Assembly: GCF_003589595.1 (NCBI RefSeq)
Contig: NW_020653945.1
Span: forward strand, 8,344,803-8,408,802
Source: Hyposmocoma kahamanoa
Taxonomy: Eukaryota; Arthropoda; Insecta; Lepidoptera; Cosmopterigidae
DNA length: 64,000 bases
Direction of reading: 5' to 3'
In this document: positions 12,852 to 24,200 of the stretch, one piece after another
Position numbering within the stretch: position 1 is the first letter of the stretch
Layout: every line of letters starts with the position of its first letter
Program-made: the position numbers and the translations under genes
Notes under the pieces: generated by a model
Databases searched by the model: none
Told to the model about the DNA's origin: nothing
The model's input: the letters and a program-made list of their open reading frames with translations, nothing else

Positions 12852-13063
12852 TAGTAGCAGCAGAGCTCCTTGTGAAAGTTTTCGTCCAGGGAAGTACTGC
12901 CACCTTACCTATTTCTGCCGCCAAGCAGTAATGTCAACATTACTGTGTTCCGGTTTTAAATGGTAGTGGTGCTGGTGAAGTTACAGACACATTAGAATTG
13001 TCAACTTACGTTTCAGGGTCTACGTAACAGACGCAGTGGCAGTGCCCCGCAGATTTTTGCGAG
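12852..13063 (+). mobile_element. Retroposon family P, 3'-truncated
   Basis: Complete 5' start TAGTAGCAGCAGAGCTCC; ends near CGCAGATTTTTGCGAGTT without tail. Loss of the 3' end cannot come from normal 5' truncation. Confidence 0.8.
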
Positions 13064-13691
13064 TTATTAACAATCAGTTACATAGGTACATAACAAACAA
13101 TTATTACAACATTTAAAAACCACTAAGGTTTGAGTCAATGTTGTATGTTGTCTACAGCGACAATATATAAATCTTACTATAATAAAGTATTACTATCTAT
13201 CTACATATCTTTGTTGAATAGCACACGTTACGTCATTTACGTAGTGTTTAAATTGCAGTTTAAAACGTGAATAAATATTCTTTATTGCTCATTAAAAATT
13301 ACGACGACAGCACCGAAAAGTAATGTAAGTTGGTATCACAGAATAAAGTAATTACAAATAGCGACCTTATTGCTAAGTAGCAATCTTCCAGGTAACCATA
13401 ATATAAAAATTTAAGAGTTGGAAAGAGGGGTGCAACCAAAGAATATCTTCCAATTTGAAGAAGTGTTTGCAATGACTACACTACACACTGAACACTAATA
13501 TGTACATATAAATTTATTTATACACTTTTGTAGGAAAAAAAAAATGATTTTAAATTATTATTATCTTAAAATACAAGCTTCGGGTCTTTCCAGAAGTTGA
13601 CGAATGCCTTGTTCACCTGTTTCATTCTAAATTATCATTTGCCATTTAAATTTTCTCGCTTATCACCTGATGCTACCTCTGATGCTAAGTT

Positions 13692-13970
13692 TAGTAGCAC
13701 TAGAACTCCTGTCAAAGAGTTCATCCTGTGAAGTACTGCCACCTTACTTATTTCTGCTGCTAAGTAATGTGAGCATTACTGCGTTTCCATTTGAAGGGTA
13801 AGGGTGCTGATGAAATTACAGGCACGTGGGACTTTTCAACTTATGTCTCAGGGTCACGGTCACAGTGCAAGTGCCCCTCTAATTTCTATGGCTTAAAGAC
13901 GCACTGCAACTGTTATAGATAGGCGTGTCGCTTACCACCAGGCGCACGAGTTGTTCGTACCATAAAAAAC
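13692..13970 (+). mobile_element. Retroposon family P, tail shortened
   Basis: Full head and body; the end reads TTGTTCGTACCATAAAAAAC, lacking CCCGTCACTTGGTAT before the A-run. Confidence 0.8.
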
Positions 13971-14719
13971 TTTTAATGTTTAGATTTGAGGTTAATTGGC
14001 TACCGTTACGCAGTTGCATGCGATATTTGAATTAGTTATTGTAATATACTTACGCGTCAGTACATATTAGAAAACTAATAAATTGAATAAATAAATTGAA
14101 AATTTTCAAGGTTTGCAAATTTCCATATACTAAGGTCTATTATATTTGTGGGCAGTTATATCGCAATAAACAATTTCTTTAATTATATGTTTTTTTCATG
14201 AAACCGAATCAACTCTGAACGTTGGGCTTTACAAATTAGTACTGTACAACTTAGTACAGGCAAAATAGGCCTGGAAAAAATTTATTTGTGTAACGCACCG
14301 AGAAACACAAAAAACATGAAGACAGAGTGAATTTTTGAAAACGTTCTAGATATATATAGCGTGTTATTTTTCTATATTAATTGTGTTATTTATGTTGTAC
14401 TTATTTAATTCTAGTCTACATTTATTTTTTTCTTTAATTTTATTTATCATTTTTTTCAAGTAAAGGGTCCACTGGAAACCAGCGCTGTGGCTCCGCTGCA
14501 GTATTTGCTGACATTGACCCTTTTCAGTGCAATACACTTTAGTATAAATTCATAATATTGTACTCGTAACATGTATTGTACTGAATAAATTTATTTTCTT
14601 CTTTCTTTTTTAGTAAATATATAAATAACTTAGTTTGTATCCTCAAAAATAAAATAAATAAATAAAGATAAGACAACATCACATACATACATACGTTGTT
14701 CTGCCAAAATAAGTAACTA

Positions 14720-15300
14720 AAGCACTTGTATGCCTGTCTACTCGGACAAACCGTTCAATTAGGCAGAGCCAACTTCGAGAAAGAGGTCACTCGTCGAATG
14801 CGACTCGGTTGGGCAGCCTTCGGGAAGCTCCGGGACGTCTTCTCGTCCGCAATACCGCAATCTTTGAAGACAAAAGTCTTCGAGTAATGCGTGTTGCCAG
14901 CGATGAACTACGGGTCTGAGACATGGTCACTTACTAAGGCCTCATAAAAGAGCTTAAAGTTACTCAACGACCTACTGAGCAAGCAATGCCCCGCATTTCA
15001 CTACGTGATAGAATCCGAAATAAGGAGATCCGTAGAAGAACGAAAGTCACCGATATAGCTCAAAGGATTAGCAAGTTGAAGTGGCAGTGGGCAGGGCATA
15101 TAGCTCGTAGAACTAACGGCCGTTGGAACAGATAGGTTCTCGAATGGAGACCACGAACCGGAAGGCGTTCAGTAGGATGGCCCCCTACTAGATGGACGGA
15201 TGACCTGATAAGGGCGGCGGGTAACCGATGAATACACGTCGCGTCCGACTGACTGATCTGGCAAACTTTGACGTCTTTCGGCTGGTATGATGATGATGAA
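14720..15300 (+). pseudogene. RTE-type LINE 3' fragment with (ATG)n tail
   Basis: Frames read EVTRRMRLGWAAFGKLRDVF, then SLKTKVFE, YGSETWSLTK, and after a frameshift IAQRISKLKWQWAGHIARRT and GRRSVGWPPTRWTDDLIRAA. It ends GGCTGGTATGATGATGATGA. Same family as 7685-8180. Several stops and a frameshift. Confidence 0.85.
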
Positions 15301-15689
15301 AGCACTTGTGTTATGGAAATCGAAAACAACGACGAGTGCACAAACACCCAGACCCGAGACAATATAGAAAAGGTAGTTTTCTATATTGATTAGGTCGGGA
15401 TTCGGCCCCGTGACCTAAGAGATGGCGATACCGTCAAAACACAATGCACGCGATTACGGAGCTCGCCAATATTTGTTCAATTCACCATCACGTATTGTAC
15501 GACTACTTCTATTGCCGGGTATAGGTTTCCCGTATTTTACACCATCGGTCATGTTCTTGTGCTAGTCTCACCAATTTACGGCCTCCGACTGTAACGATAT
15601 CGTTTTCCCATTTCGCAGCAGGACCTACAACGTTTGACGTTTCTGTAATAATTTCTTGGCTACTATCCCGTTGTCACTTTACTCCATTT

Positions 15690-16060
15690 GTCATCACGTT
15701 ATGGCATTACGCTTCATGAGATTCCCGTTGATATTCAAAATTTGCCATTAACAAGGTTTAACATAATAGTGGAACAAAAACTTTATACTAAAGGTTATTT
15801 ATACAGTTTCTGTGTACTTAGATGACAAAAATCTGTGGTAGTGACCCGTTTAGCTCTTGCAGGTATTCTCGTTCTAAGATGTTTTAAATAAATATCGTAA
15901 ATAATAAATGTGAACAAATGTTTATTTACAAAGAGCAACCGCTAGAGTTTCTTGCTTCTTCTCTCAGGGAGTCTGCCTTGCGAATGAGCTGTAGAGTTTA
16001 ATCAATATGACTATTTGAAGTGTATTTCGCTATGAACAAAATTTTTTCTCACTTTGATTT
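15690..16060 (+). pseudogene. LINE 3' end (second LINE family, CR1/jockey-like)
   Basis: A frame reads HEIPVDIQNLPLTRF then EQKLYTKGY, matching the - strand ORF at 57507-57743 ([24 protein letters not shown]). The shared 3' UTR has CTAGAGTTTCTTGCTTCTTC and ends near CTCACTTTGATT. 5'-truncated. Confidence 0.75.
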
Positions 16061-16180
16061 CGAAGAAAAGTAAATGAAGTTATATAATATCTATAGAAGA
16101 TACTTTTGAATTAATGATAACGTAATGTCATTTTTTTTGGTACAATGAAATATTTACATAAATACATACTCTTTCGCGTA

Positions 16181-16222
16181 AAAATGTAGTAGCATGTTAA
16201 GTGTAACATGCTACTACATTTT
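16181..16222. repeat. Perfect 19-bp palindrome with 4-nt loop
   Basis: AAAATGTAGTAGCATGTTA at 16181-16199 is the exact reverse complement of 16204-16222; loop AGTG. Upstream intergenic. Confidence 0.9.
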
Positions 16223-17138
16223 GATACGTGATTAGTCGATGGACCAATCACGTGGCCTTGGTATGACGTGAAAAATTGAATGAAATTGAAAATGACCAAT
16301 CACATAGCTTCGCCGTACTTTCTCTAAATCGTAACTTAAAGCACAATCTTACTAAAATGCGAAAAACGGATTGTATATACAAACTTTGCAGACTGATTTC
16401 ACATCACATTTCATTCATATTCACACACTGGATTTTACCTATTCTTAAAATAATGTATCCAAATTAACAACCTTGATAAGAAATTTAAAATAAACAGAAA
16501 GTGTCGCCATTTCCTGAATATTCACTCTTTATAAGATACGAGTTTGAGAAAGTAAGGAATCGTAGCCTTAAATCATGCGAAATGTCCTATCAAAGTTAAA
16601 GTAGCCAATGACAGAGATGTGACTATTGCTACTTATACATATAACGCGAAAATATTATACAAGTTAAGTACTACATACATATTTCAATATCACCTAGTAG
16701 TTGAATTAAATAAAAAATAAATACGTTTTAAAATTACAGTTGATGTAAACCAGCGATTCTTGGTACTGGAAACATATAATTATATCAGCTAATCGCTGTA
16801 CGAATCGCGGGGGCTGCGTTATTTTAATTACGACTATAGGGCTATTTTCAAGATCACTAAATGGTAGGCCGCAATTGAATATAAAAACAATTACATCCGT
16901 AGATGTAGCTGTTTACTCTATAATTGCCAGTTGAATTTACAATTTGTATTACATTACAATATTTTTAAGATATTCAAGCGTATATTTAGCCGGCGCTGAT
17001 GAAAGGTGATAACCGCGCGCCGTCTGTGGAGATATTGTAGACGAGCCTCAAGGAATTATTTTAATACCATTAATACGCTGCTGGCTGTGGGGCATGAGAT
17101 CTTAGGTCGCATGTGCAGAGGCCTTACCATGAACTCTT

Positions 17139-17286
17139 GTCATCCTGAGGCACAAGTTGACAAGTCTCATGTGCCTGTCACCCTAGCTTCAAAACCGAAA
17201 CGCAGTAATGCTCACATGGCAGAAATAGATAAGGTGGCTGTACTTCCCTGGACGAACTCTTTCGCAAGGAGCTCTACTGCTACTAA
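17139..17286 (-). mobile_element. Retroposon family P, 3'-truncated
   Basis: Contains the head (GAGCTCTACTGCTACTAA on +) and body back to GTCATCCTGAGGCAC; the poly(A) end and half of the hairpin are missing. Confidence 0.75.
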
Positions 17287-17879
17287 TTTAATTAATGTGT
17301 ACTATTTTTTTTGTTGTTGTCTGTAAATTGAATTTGTATATTCTATTCTGTGCCCATAATTAACAAGTAGGTACTTTTTTTTTTTACTTCACAAATGCCG
17401 TGTATGGCTGACATAGGAATGCAAATTTACTCCTATAGTAATATATGTTAACTTTAGGCAACTTCACAGTAATTCTCTGGCTATGCCATAAATAAATAAC
17501 TAGAGTTTATTTTTTTATCATTGTCCAGATGTAACTCAGACCGTTTTGTATGTATTACATGTAACTCAAGAGTAGATTGAGTAATTGTACTTCTAATTTC
17601 ACTGTCAACATCACCTTACAAATAAAAACTGATTGAGATGATCAGTCAAGGTTGCTGAACTCTGATCTGAGGTGGTCACGAAATTGATACTCGTCAAATA
17701 CAATTACGAAAAAAATTTGACAGAGAGACAAATTGTTTGGTGGATTAGTGATTGCTAGAAAGTTTCTTATTTTTATAAAAAAAATAAGTGCGCATTTGAT
17801 CTCCAATTGGGATTTAAATTATTATAGTAGTAGTAATATTTTCTTCGTAGTAATTTTTTAATGATGTCTAATGACATAA

Positions 17880-18270
17880 TGAACAATTCGTGGGCCTAGT
17901 GGTAAGCTACACGTCTATCCACAACAGGTGCCTTAAATCAGGTTATTCCCGTCTGATCCTCTATAAACGTATCCCCTGATAGATCCGTGACAATGACGGG
18001 ATCCGTTGGGAGTTGCAAAATATCTATGTTTATTTATGTAGAGTGAATCAAAAGTTATTTATTTTTTATATTATTGGCGGTGGATGAGTTGTAGGGGATC
18101 AGATGGCATTAACTCCATTAAATAGCAAATATTTGTGAGGCACTACAGCTGCGCCCGTCATCCTTCAACATAAAGTTGACAAGTTCCATGTGCCTCTAGT
18201 TGCAGTAGCATTCTTACCCTTAAAAACCGTAACGAATTAATGCTCATGTTACTGTTTGGCGGCACAAATA
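17880..18270 (-). mobile_element. Retroposon family P, split and degraded
   Basis: Tail side 17880-17947 (AACAATTCGTGGGCCTAGTG, GGTAAGCTACACG) and body 18105-18268 (TGTTTGGCGGCACAAATA) are separated by about 155 bp of unrelated sequence. Confidence 0.55.
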
Positions 18271-19054
18271 TATATATGTTTTAAACCACTTGACTTTGTG
18301 AAGACTATCAAGAATAGCTAGTTTATTTTTATCCATTACTATTTATATTTGGTAATATACGTCCTGTAGCTTAAAAAAAATGTATTTTGTATTTGTATTT
18401 GTACTATTTGTAATCGGGTGGTAGAGACTAGGAGACTCATAGCACGGGTCTAACCTAGTTTAAGCTCTTGTCTTTCAAACATTCCTTATTATATTACGCT
18501 ACTTATAGATACTTTGTACACGATAGAAACTAAACGTAAACGTTAGTAAATTATTATTATTTATATCTAATGACCCTGGATAAATAAAAATTAAAATAGT
18601 TACCTTTTTGACAAGAAGCTATTTTAATTCTCTCAAGTTCATTGTACGCAGGTACCCCTCATGTGGATTCAAGGTGGCTCTAATGCACTCCAGATTACCA
18701 CAAGTGCACAGAAGTCGGTGTAGTGTGACTTGTAGTAATTGCAACATTTATGCAGTTTTTGCTCGAGCCCATTAGTGGTCTTTACGAGCTGCAATGAGCA
18801 TGCATCATTCGCATGAGTGGAGAACATGCATTTTAATTATCACTTTTATATTTGCTGAAAATTTAATTCTATTTACAACTTGTTCACATGTGACTGTCGA
18901 ATATTATTGATATCATTTAATACAAATATTATTGCCATGATTTGGTAAGTCTGCATTTTAGAACAATAATTCTTTTAAAAGTTAAGTACCTATTATTTTA
19001 ATAATTTAATCTTTGCCATTTAGGATTTTTTTTACAAATAGAAATAAAATATTA

Positions 19055-19458
19055 AAGTCAAAGTCAAATAATCAATTATTCCATAGGTAAAATTTTTACA
19101 CTTGAAAACGTCATGTTTTCAGCTCACTGTTGCTACTGCTCGTTCACTACACTGACCTCCCTGAGAAGAACGAGCAAGAAACTCTAGGGATTGCTCTTTT
19201 CAAACAAACTTAAGTGCTATGGAATAAATACACTTTGAATCATAATTGTGTGGAATATAGACTCATGTTGTCTTTCCATACATCTTTATCTAATATGCTC
19301 TTCAATTTTATAATATGACTTTTCATGTCATGTCTGTCAGTTTTAAAAATCAAGGATATGTCGTCAGCAAACAATACTACTTCGCAAAGGTCCTTAATAA
19401 AGAATGGTCGATCATTAATATAAATGAGAAATAGGAAAGGTTCAAGTATTGAGCCCTA
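19055..19458 (-). pseudogene. LINE fragment, same family as 15690 and 57293, internally deleted
   Basis: 19055-19215 is the 3' UTR (complement of TATTTGACTTTGACTTT at the end; TCTTGCTCGTTCTTCTCAGG inside). 19256-19458 on the - strand encodes GSILEPFLFLIYINDRPF and FADDISLIFKTDR, the reverse-transcriptase catalytic core. The sequence between core and UTR is missing. A further scrap lies at about 18290-18350. Confidence 0.75.
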
Positions 19459-20321
19459 ATAAAAAAATCTTAAAATTTAAGACTATTTTCGTCGTAACGT
19501 CACGGGAGAGGCGATAATCTTAATTAGATACCAAAAATAATAATAAAGTAATTATATTACATAATGATTTAAAAAAAACACTTCCGTTTCAATTAGACTG
19601 ACTAAATATAAATGTTCGTTGTTTCTATGGGTTTGTGTGTGCATGTGTCCTAGATTACCTTTTCCATACTACGTATACCATTATTACCTACTCACTACAG
19701 ATTTAGCATACACAATGCGCGATTTTTTTAAATCAGTATGTTGCATGAGACGTTTATACCAATAGACGAGATTGGAATATCTGCCATGAAAATGTTTTGT
19801 GTTATTGATCGAATAAGTTGAATAAAATATATAATGAAAATATTTAGATATACCTAGGTAAGTACTAGATGAAAATATGAAATAATTTACGCACTAGCGA
19901 AAACTAAGCAATATCTATAAGTACTTTATAGTTAAAGTTACCTATATAAAGATGTCGGTAAAATAATTGATAATTTTCGATTCAAAGAGACCAATGAAGG
20001 GAAGAGTACACAGAATTTCACCATTAATAATCAGGAGTCCGTTACATGTGTTTTACAATTAGTAATGCAGAGTCAATGAACAGAATGCTATAGGCATATT
20101 TATATCACATTACACGTCGTTTTTCTGACGAAGAATTTTCCTTATTGTAATTGAAAGTTGCTTTTCATTAAACAACAAACTACATAAATACCCAGTGAAG
20201 CCCCGACGCAATAGTTCCAATTTGGCGAGTGCGATCCAATTACTATCGCAGAGTGTCGCCAACTTTCAGTAAAATGCCGTCATAAAGTGCGATATCCCAC
20301 TGCGAGAACGCTTTATTTTCC

Positions 20322-20350
20322 TATAAAAGCGTTTTATCCACGTATAAAAG
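20322..20350 (+). promoter_or_regulatory. Two TATA-like boxes upstream of BarH1
   Basis: TATAAAAG occurs at 20322-20329 and again at 20343-20350, just before the abrupt rise in GC content at about 20360. If one is used, the transcript would begin near 20350-20380, well upstream of the initiator-like motif at 20549. The boxes are seen directly; their use is inference. Confidence 0.4.
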
Positions 20351-20548
20351 CTTAAATCTGCGCGGAGCTTTCCCCGGTGGCGAGCGGCAAAAAGAGCATT
20401 AGCGCGCGGCAACATGGCAGCGGCACGCCCGCGGCCGCGCCCTCTCCCGCCCGCACGTCTCGCACCGCCCCGCGCCCGCACCGCCCCCCGCGTCATTGGC
20501 CGGCGCCGCCTCCTGCCCACCGCGCCGCGCCGCACCGCCGCTCCGCCG

Positions 20549-20554
20549 TCAGTC
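20549..20554 (+). promoter_or_regulatory. Candidate arthropod initiator TCAGTC
   Basis: TCAGTC at 20549-20554 matches the insect initiator consensus TCAGTY, in the CpG-rich block about 560 bp upstream of the BarH1 ATG. I did not find a clear downstream promoter element at +28. It is one of two alternatives with the TATA-like boxes about 200 bp upstream. Confidence 0.35.
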
Positions 20555-20789
20555 GCTCTCCAGATCTCGTCTCGTGCGATTCGTGTGCAAGCGCACACCA
20601 CACTTCGTGAAGTAACTACGACTCTACCTCGTCGTTACAGTGGGACTTTGCCATCGAACTTGTGAACTTTCCTGTGATTTTCTCGACGTAGCATTAAGTG
20701 CTCAAACATACTAGAGGATTGTTGTTGTAGAGCGGCGCGCTGCATTTTTGCGTCTCAAAACGTAACCGCAAACCGTTCGCGAGGTGCAC

Positions 20790-20953
20790 ATGACTGAGTA
20801 ATTAGGCGGCAAAGTGGGTTATTGAGGTGCATCGGAAGTGGCGATGCGCTCGCGGCAGAGACCAAGCAGCCGCGAGTCACAGTTGCAAAAAGTGTGAATC
20901 GGCATCTCGGTGCGGCGGGTGCTGGTGGTGGTGAGATGAGCCGGTCGCGGTGA
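20790..20953 (+). promoter_or_regulatory. Three short upstream ORFs in the BarH1 leader
   Basis: Upstream ATGs open short ORFs at 20790-20801 (3 codons), 20844-20897 (17 codons) and 20936-20953 (5 codons). The third is in frame with BarH1 and stops at 20951-20953. Such uORFs commonly damp translation of developmental regulators (general knowledge). They matter only if the transcript starts upstream of 20790. Confidence 0.5.
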
Positions 20954-21109
20954 CCGCGCGTTGGCGTTGGAGTCAGGAGCGACGGCGAGGTGGCGGCGAG
21001 CATCGCGCTGGGAGGTAGCGGCGCAGCGGTCGAGCGGGGGTGGCATACCCCCGCGCTGGATGCGGCAGGGTGCGCAGGCGCCGCGGCGGGCGGCGGCGGC
21101 GCGCTGGCG

Positions 21110-21248
21110 ATGACGGTGCAGCGCGACGAGCGCGAGGCGCGCGCGCCACGCACGCGGTTCATGATCACGGACATCCTTGACGCTGCGCCGAGAGACCTCA
21201 GCGCGCATCGAGACTCCGACTCCGACAGGTCGGCTACAGACTCGCCAG
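21110..21248 (+). CDS. BarH1: BarH1 coding exon 1 (FIL-motif N-terminus)
   Basis: 139 nt coding, phase 1 at the 3' end: the Gly47 codon is G|GT across intron 1. It begins MTVQRDERE, continues through RFMITDIL, and ends in a Ser/Asp-rich stretch (DSDSD). Joining to the exon at 44818 gives [10 protein letters not shown] without a frame break. Confidence 0.85.
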
Positions 21249-24200
21249 GTTAGTTTCCTTTTTACTTTTCAACCCAATGTCTTCCATAGGTCGAAAATTA
21301 ATGATAAAGAACAATGAAACAAGTTGACGCAACAAATATAAACTCTACACTCACCGAAATTTCTTTAATAAGTTTAAATAGTTTGCTCTGAACTTGAAGT
21401 TCTAAAATTGAATCCGGCGCAGCACCGTACAAAAGACATCAACGAGTGACGGGTGTTAAATGAAATTGAGTTTTATATCAATCATTTTTAACTTAAAATC
21501 TAACGTACGCACACAATATTTTTAAGTATGCGGAATTGATTAATTAAATTACAAGCTATGCTAAAATCTAACAATGTACCTTCTACGCCAAAAGTGGACC
21601 ACGTCTATTTCGCTTTCGATGGGATCACGTGAATATTTAAAAAAAAGACTTCAAGTATACTTATAAGATTATGATCTCCAACATGAAACGCGTGTCATTC
21701 AATAAATACATTATAGAACCTGAATAAAACGATTGGCAGTGCTGGCATTAATGACATTATTGATTGCAGCTGAATGCAAATTCTAACAGGTGTATATTTT
21801 GTGTAACGTTGTAACTATCATAATATCTGTCCAATTAATAAATGAGTTAAGGAAATTATTGTAAAATTATGAAAATATATGTTTATAAGATCTATTGGTC
21901 GTATAGAGATCATGTTAAGGTGTAGTAACTCGATTCTACAAGATTTAGTATCAGGATCAAGAGATCAGAGGTGGTTGCAGGTGGCGCGTCCGACCGGCAC
22001 AAATTTTGTGTGACTTGAGAGCTTTCAATTTGACTGCAGATTGCCTTCCTTTTATATTATTTATTATATCAACATTTCATTACATTTAAATTTACGAATG
22101 AATTAAAAAAAAATATCCGGCTCGAAAGACCAACGTCTGAAGCCTTACTTTGACTGTAGGTATTTGGAGTTTTCGAATAACAACAAAGCTGTTGGCAGTT
22201 GTTTAATTTATTTAATGAACATGTACGGAGGACAAAATTACAGGAAAATGTATTATTTTTTGTAAGGTAGAGTTCCCATAAATGCAATCTAGTGTTGCCT
22301 TATTTACATTTACTAAAGACAGAATTTATTACCATTGATCTCGTGATGGTACTTTTTCGTGTCATCCAACATTTCCAAATTAATTATAATTGTACTAACA
22401 TAGTTTTAGTTTTTTCTTTTTGTAACTAACATCATTAGGTATCTTACCAAACGAAAAGTTGTTGAATCATTTTATCAGTTTTAAAAGTACCGCATAGTTT
22501 CATATTATTGATTTTTTATTTCATTTAAAGCTTGTCATGTAAGCGTGCCGTATTATAATTTCTCATTAATGTTTTAATGAGCAGAAATATTAAATTATTC
22601 ACCTGGGCCCGGATTAATTAAGGTCTTAGACAAACGCTCTTATCTGATCTATTTCTACTACACACATTATTTTAAACTAAATTTATTAATGCTTTTTAAT
22701 GCTCGCCACGGTTGAAGAGATTGAACTTTTTAGTTTAAGCCATTTTATTGTATCTGAATATAATAAGGAATTACGAATCCGTACATTAAACCTTTGCTAA
22801 ATGATATTTTCGATCTTAAAAACGTTATAATAGCATTTTATTAATAAATTTATTTGCAATTAAATATACTTTAATTTTTAACTTAAAATAGTAGTAAATT
22901 ATAGCAACGATATGTTATCTTCTCTTAAAAGTTATATTTAAAAAAATAACACTTAGATAGATCTAAAAACTAAATTATGTTTGAGTTTCGATCGCATTAT
23001 CCCGTCGACGATTTAATAGACAGGCCGATAAGTCCGAGGTGTTAAATAAATTAAATAATAAAATGTATAATGGGTACGATAAACACAACCCGTTCTCAAC
23101 ACTCGGGCGAGATAAGTAAGCCCTTATAAAACGGTTCAAATTAATCCTGGCTGAAAGGATCCTCGACTACACCAGGGAAAAAAGAAAAAACTGACGTCAT
23201 AATCAGCTTTTTGTCAAATGTCAAGCTACGTTCGCTTTTTAAATTTTTAAATAGCTCACCGAAATCCACGGCTATAGATCGTACTCTGTGTACAATCGTG
23301 AATACAACCTTTTACATAAAAATTTTAGGGTCATATCAATTTTATTATGTGTTAAACAACTGAACGTGCCATTGTGTGGGAAAATACCATGTAATTTTCA
23401 TATTCTTGACCATATATCTCATGAGTTTACATCCCAATTATTGTCTTTAACATCCGCTGGCAGTAATTAAACGTTTCAAGTAACTGTAAATAGAAAACTT
23501 CTCGAAACGTAAATTGAAAAAATATACTTATATATAATAAACATACTAAGAATGAGAAAAAAATACAACGTTTATAGCAATTAATGCTCAAACAAGCCAG
23601 GCTGACAATTGAACTAAGTAATTAATCTCTGTATAATGATGGGGTGAGCAGTCACACCATCAAATTCATTACTAAAAAACATATTTAATTGTGGGTGCTT
23701 GCGTGAGGCATCTGTTGCGCTTTTCTTATAAGACATTGATCTCGATATCTTTGACGGTATGAATGAATATCGCATTAGATTATAAAAACTTTCATAAATC
23801 TTTATTTTTATATTAGGACAATATTTTGAACCAACTATATTGTCACAATAGTGTTCTTGTCCGTTAATTTCAAATGTCTAAAATTATACCTCTTAATACC
23901 ATCGCGTATATTTTACACGCAAGTAATTTGAAACGTTTAAGACACTTCATAAAATAAGAACGTTGACGAGACAAAATCTAGACACGAATCAATTATGTCA
24001 TCGGTTGTACCTTTATTACCGTCAGCCACTTTCTCGTTACTCGAAACGTCAAACTAACCTCAAATGCGCGCCAATGCTTTGCTAAGCTTCTTAGCATACC
24101 TCACGGAACGTCTCTAAATATTGAACTCTATTCTTAAGCAAATAAAGATTACAATAGTGCGTGATTGAAGCGTGACTTTTGGCATCGCGATAAGGACAAG

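Larger units (their letters stand above)
20549..21248 (+). other. BarH1: BarH1 exon 1: 5' leader plus first coding segment
   Basis: The proposed exon runs from a candidate initiator near 20551 to the donor AG|GTTAGT at 21248/21249. The coding part, 21110-21248, encodes residues 1-46 and the first base of Gly47. It includes the FIL-type repressor motif RFMITDIL, which in Bar proteins is thought to recruit Groucho-type co-repressors (family knowledge). The ATG at 21110 has G at -3. The same frame is open from 20954 without an ATG and encodes a Gly/Ala-rich low-complexity stretch, so a non-AUG start cannot be excluded. GC and CpG content is far above the flanks. The transcript start is not proven. 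Confidence 0.75.

Noticed and set aside
20266..20665. Overlapping Arg/Pro/Ala-rich ORFs on both strands in the GC-rich block
   Set aside because: They arise from high GC and absence of stop codons; composition is low-complexity, no motif is seen, and the block fits a promoter/leader.
20755..21208. Antisense ORFs of 129-139 codons over BarH1 exon 1
   Set aside because: Shadows of the GC-rich coding exon; the sense frame has the FIL motif and joins correctly to the homeobox exon.
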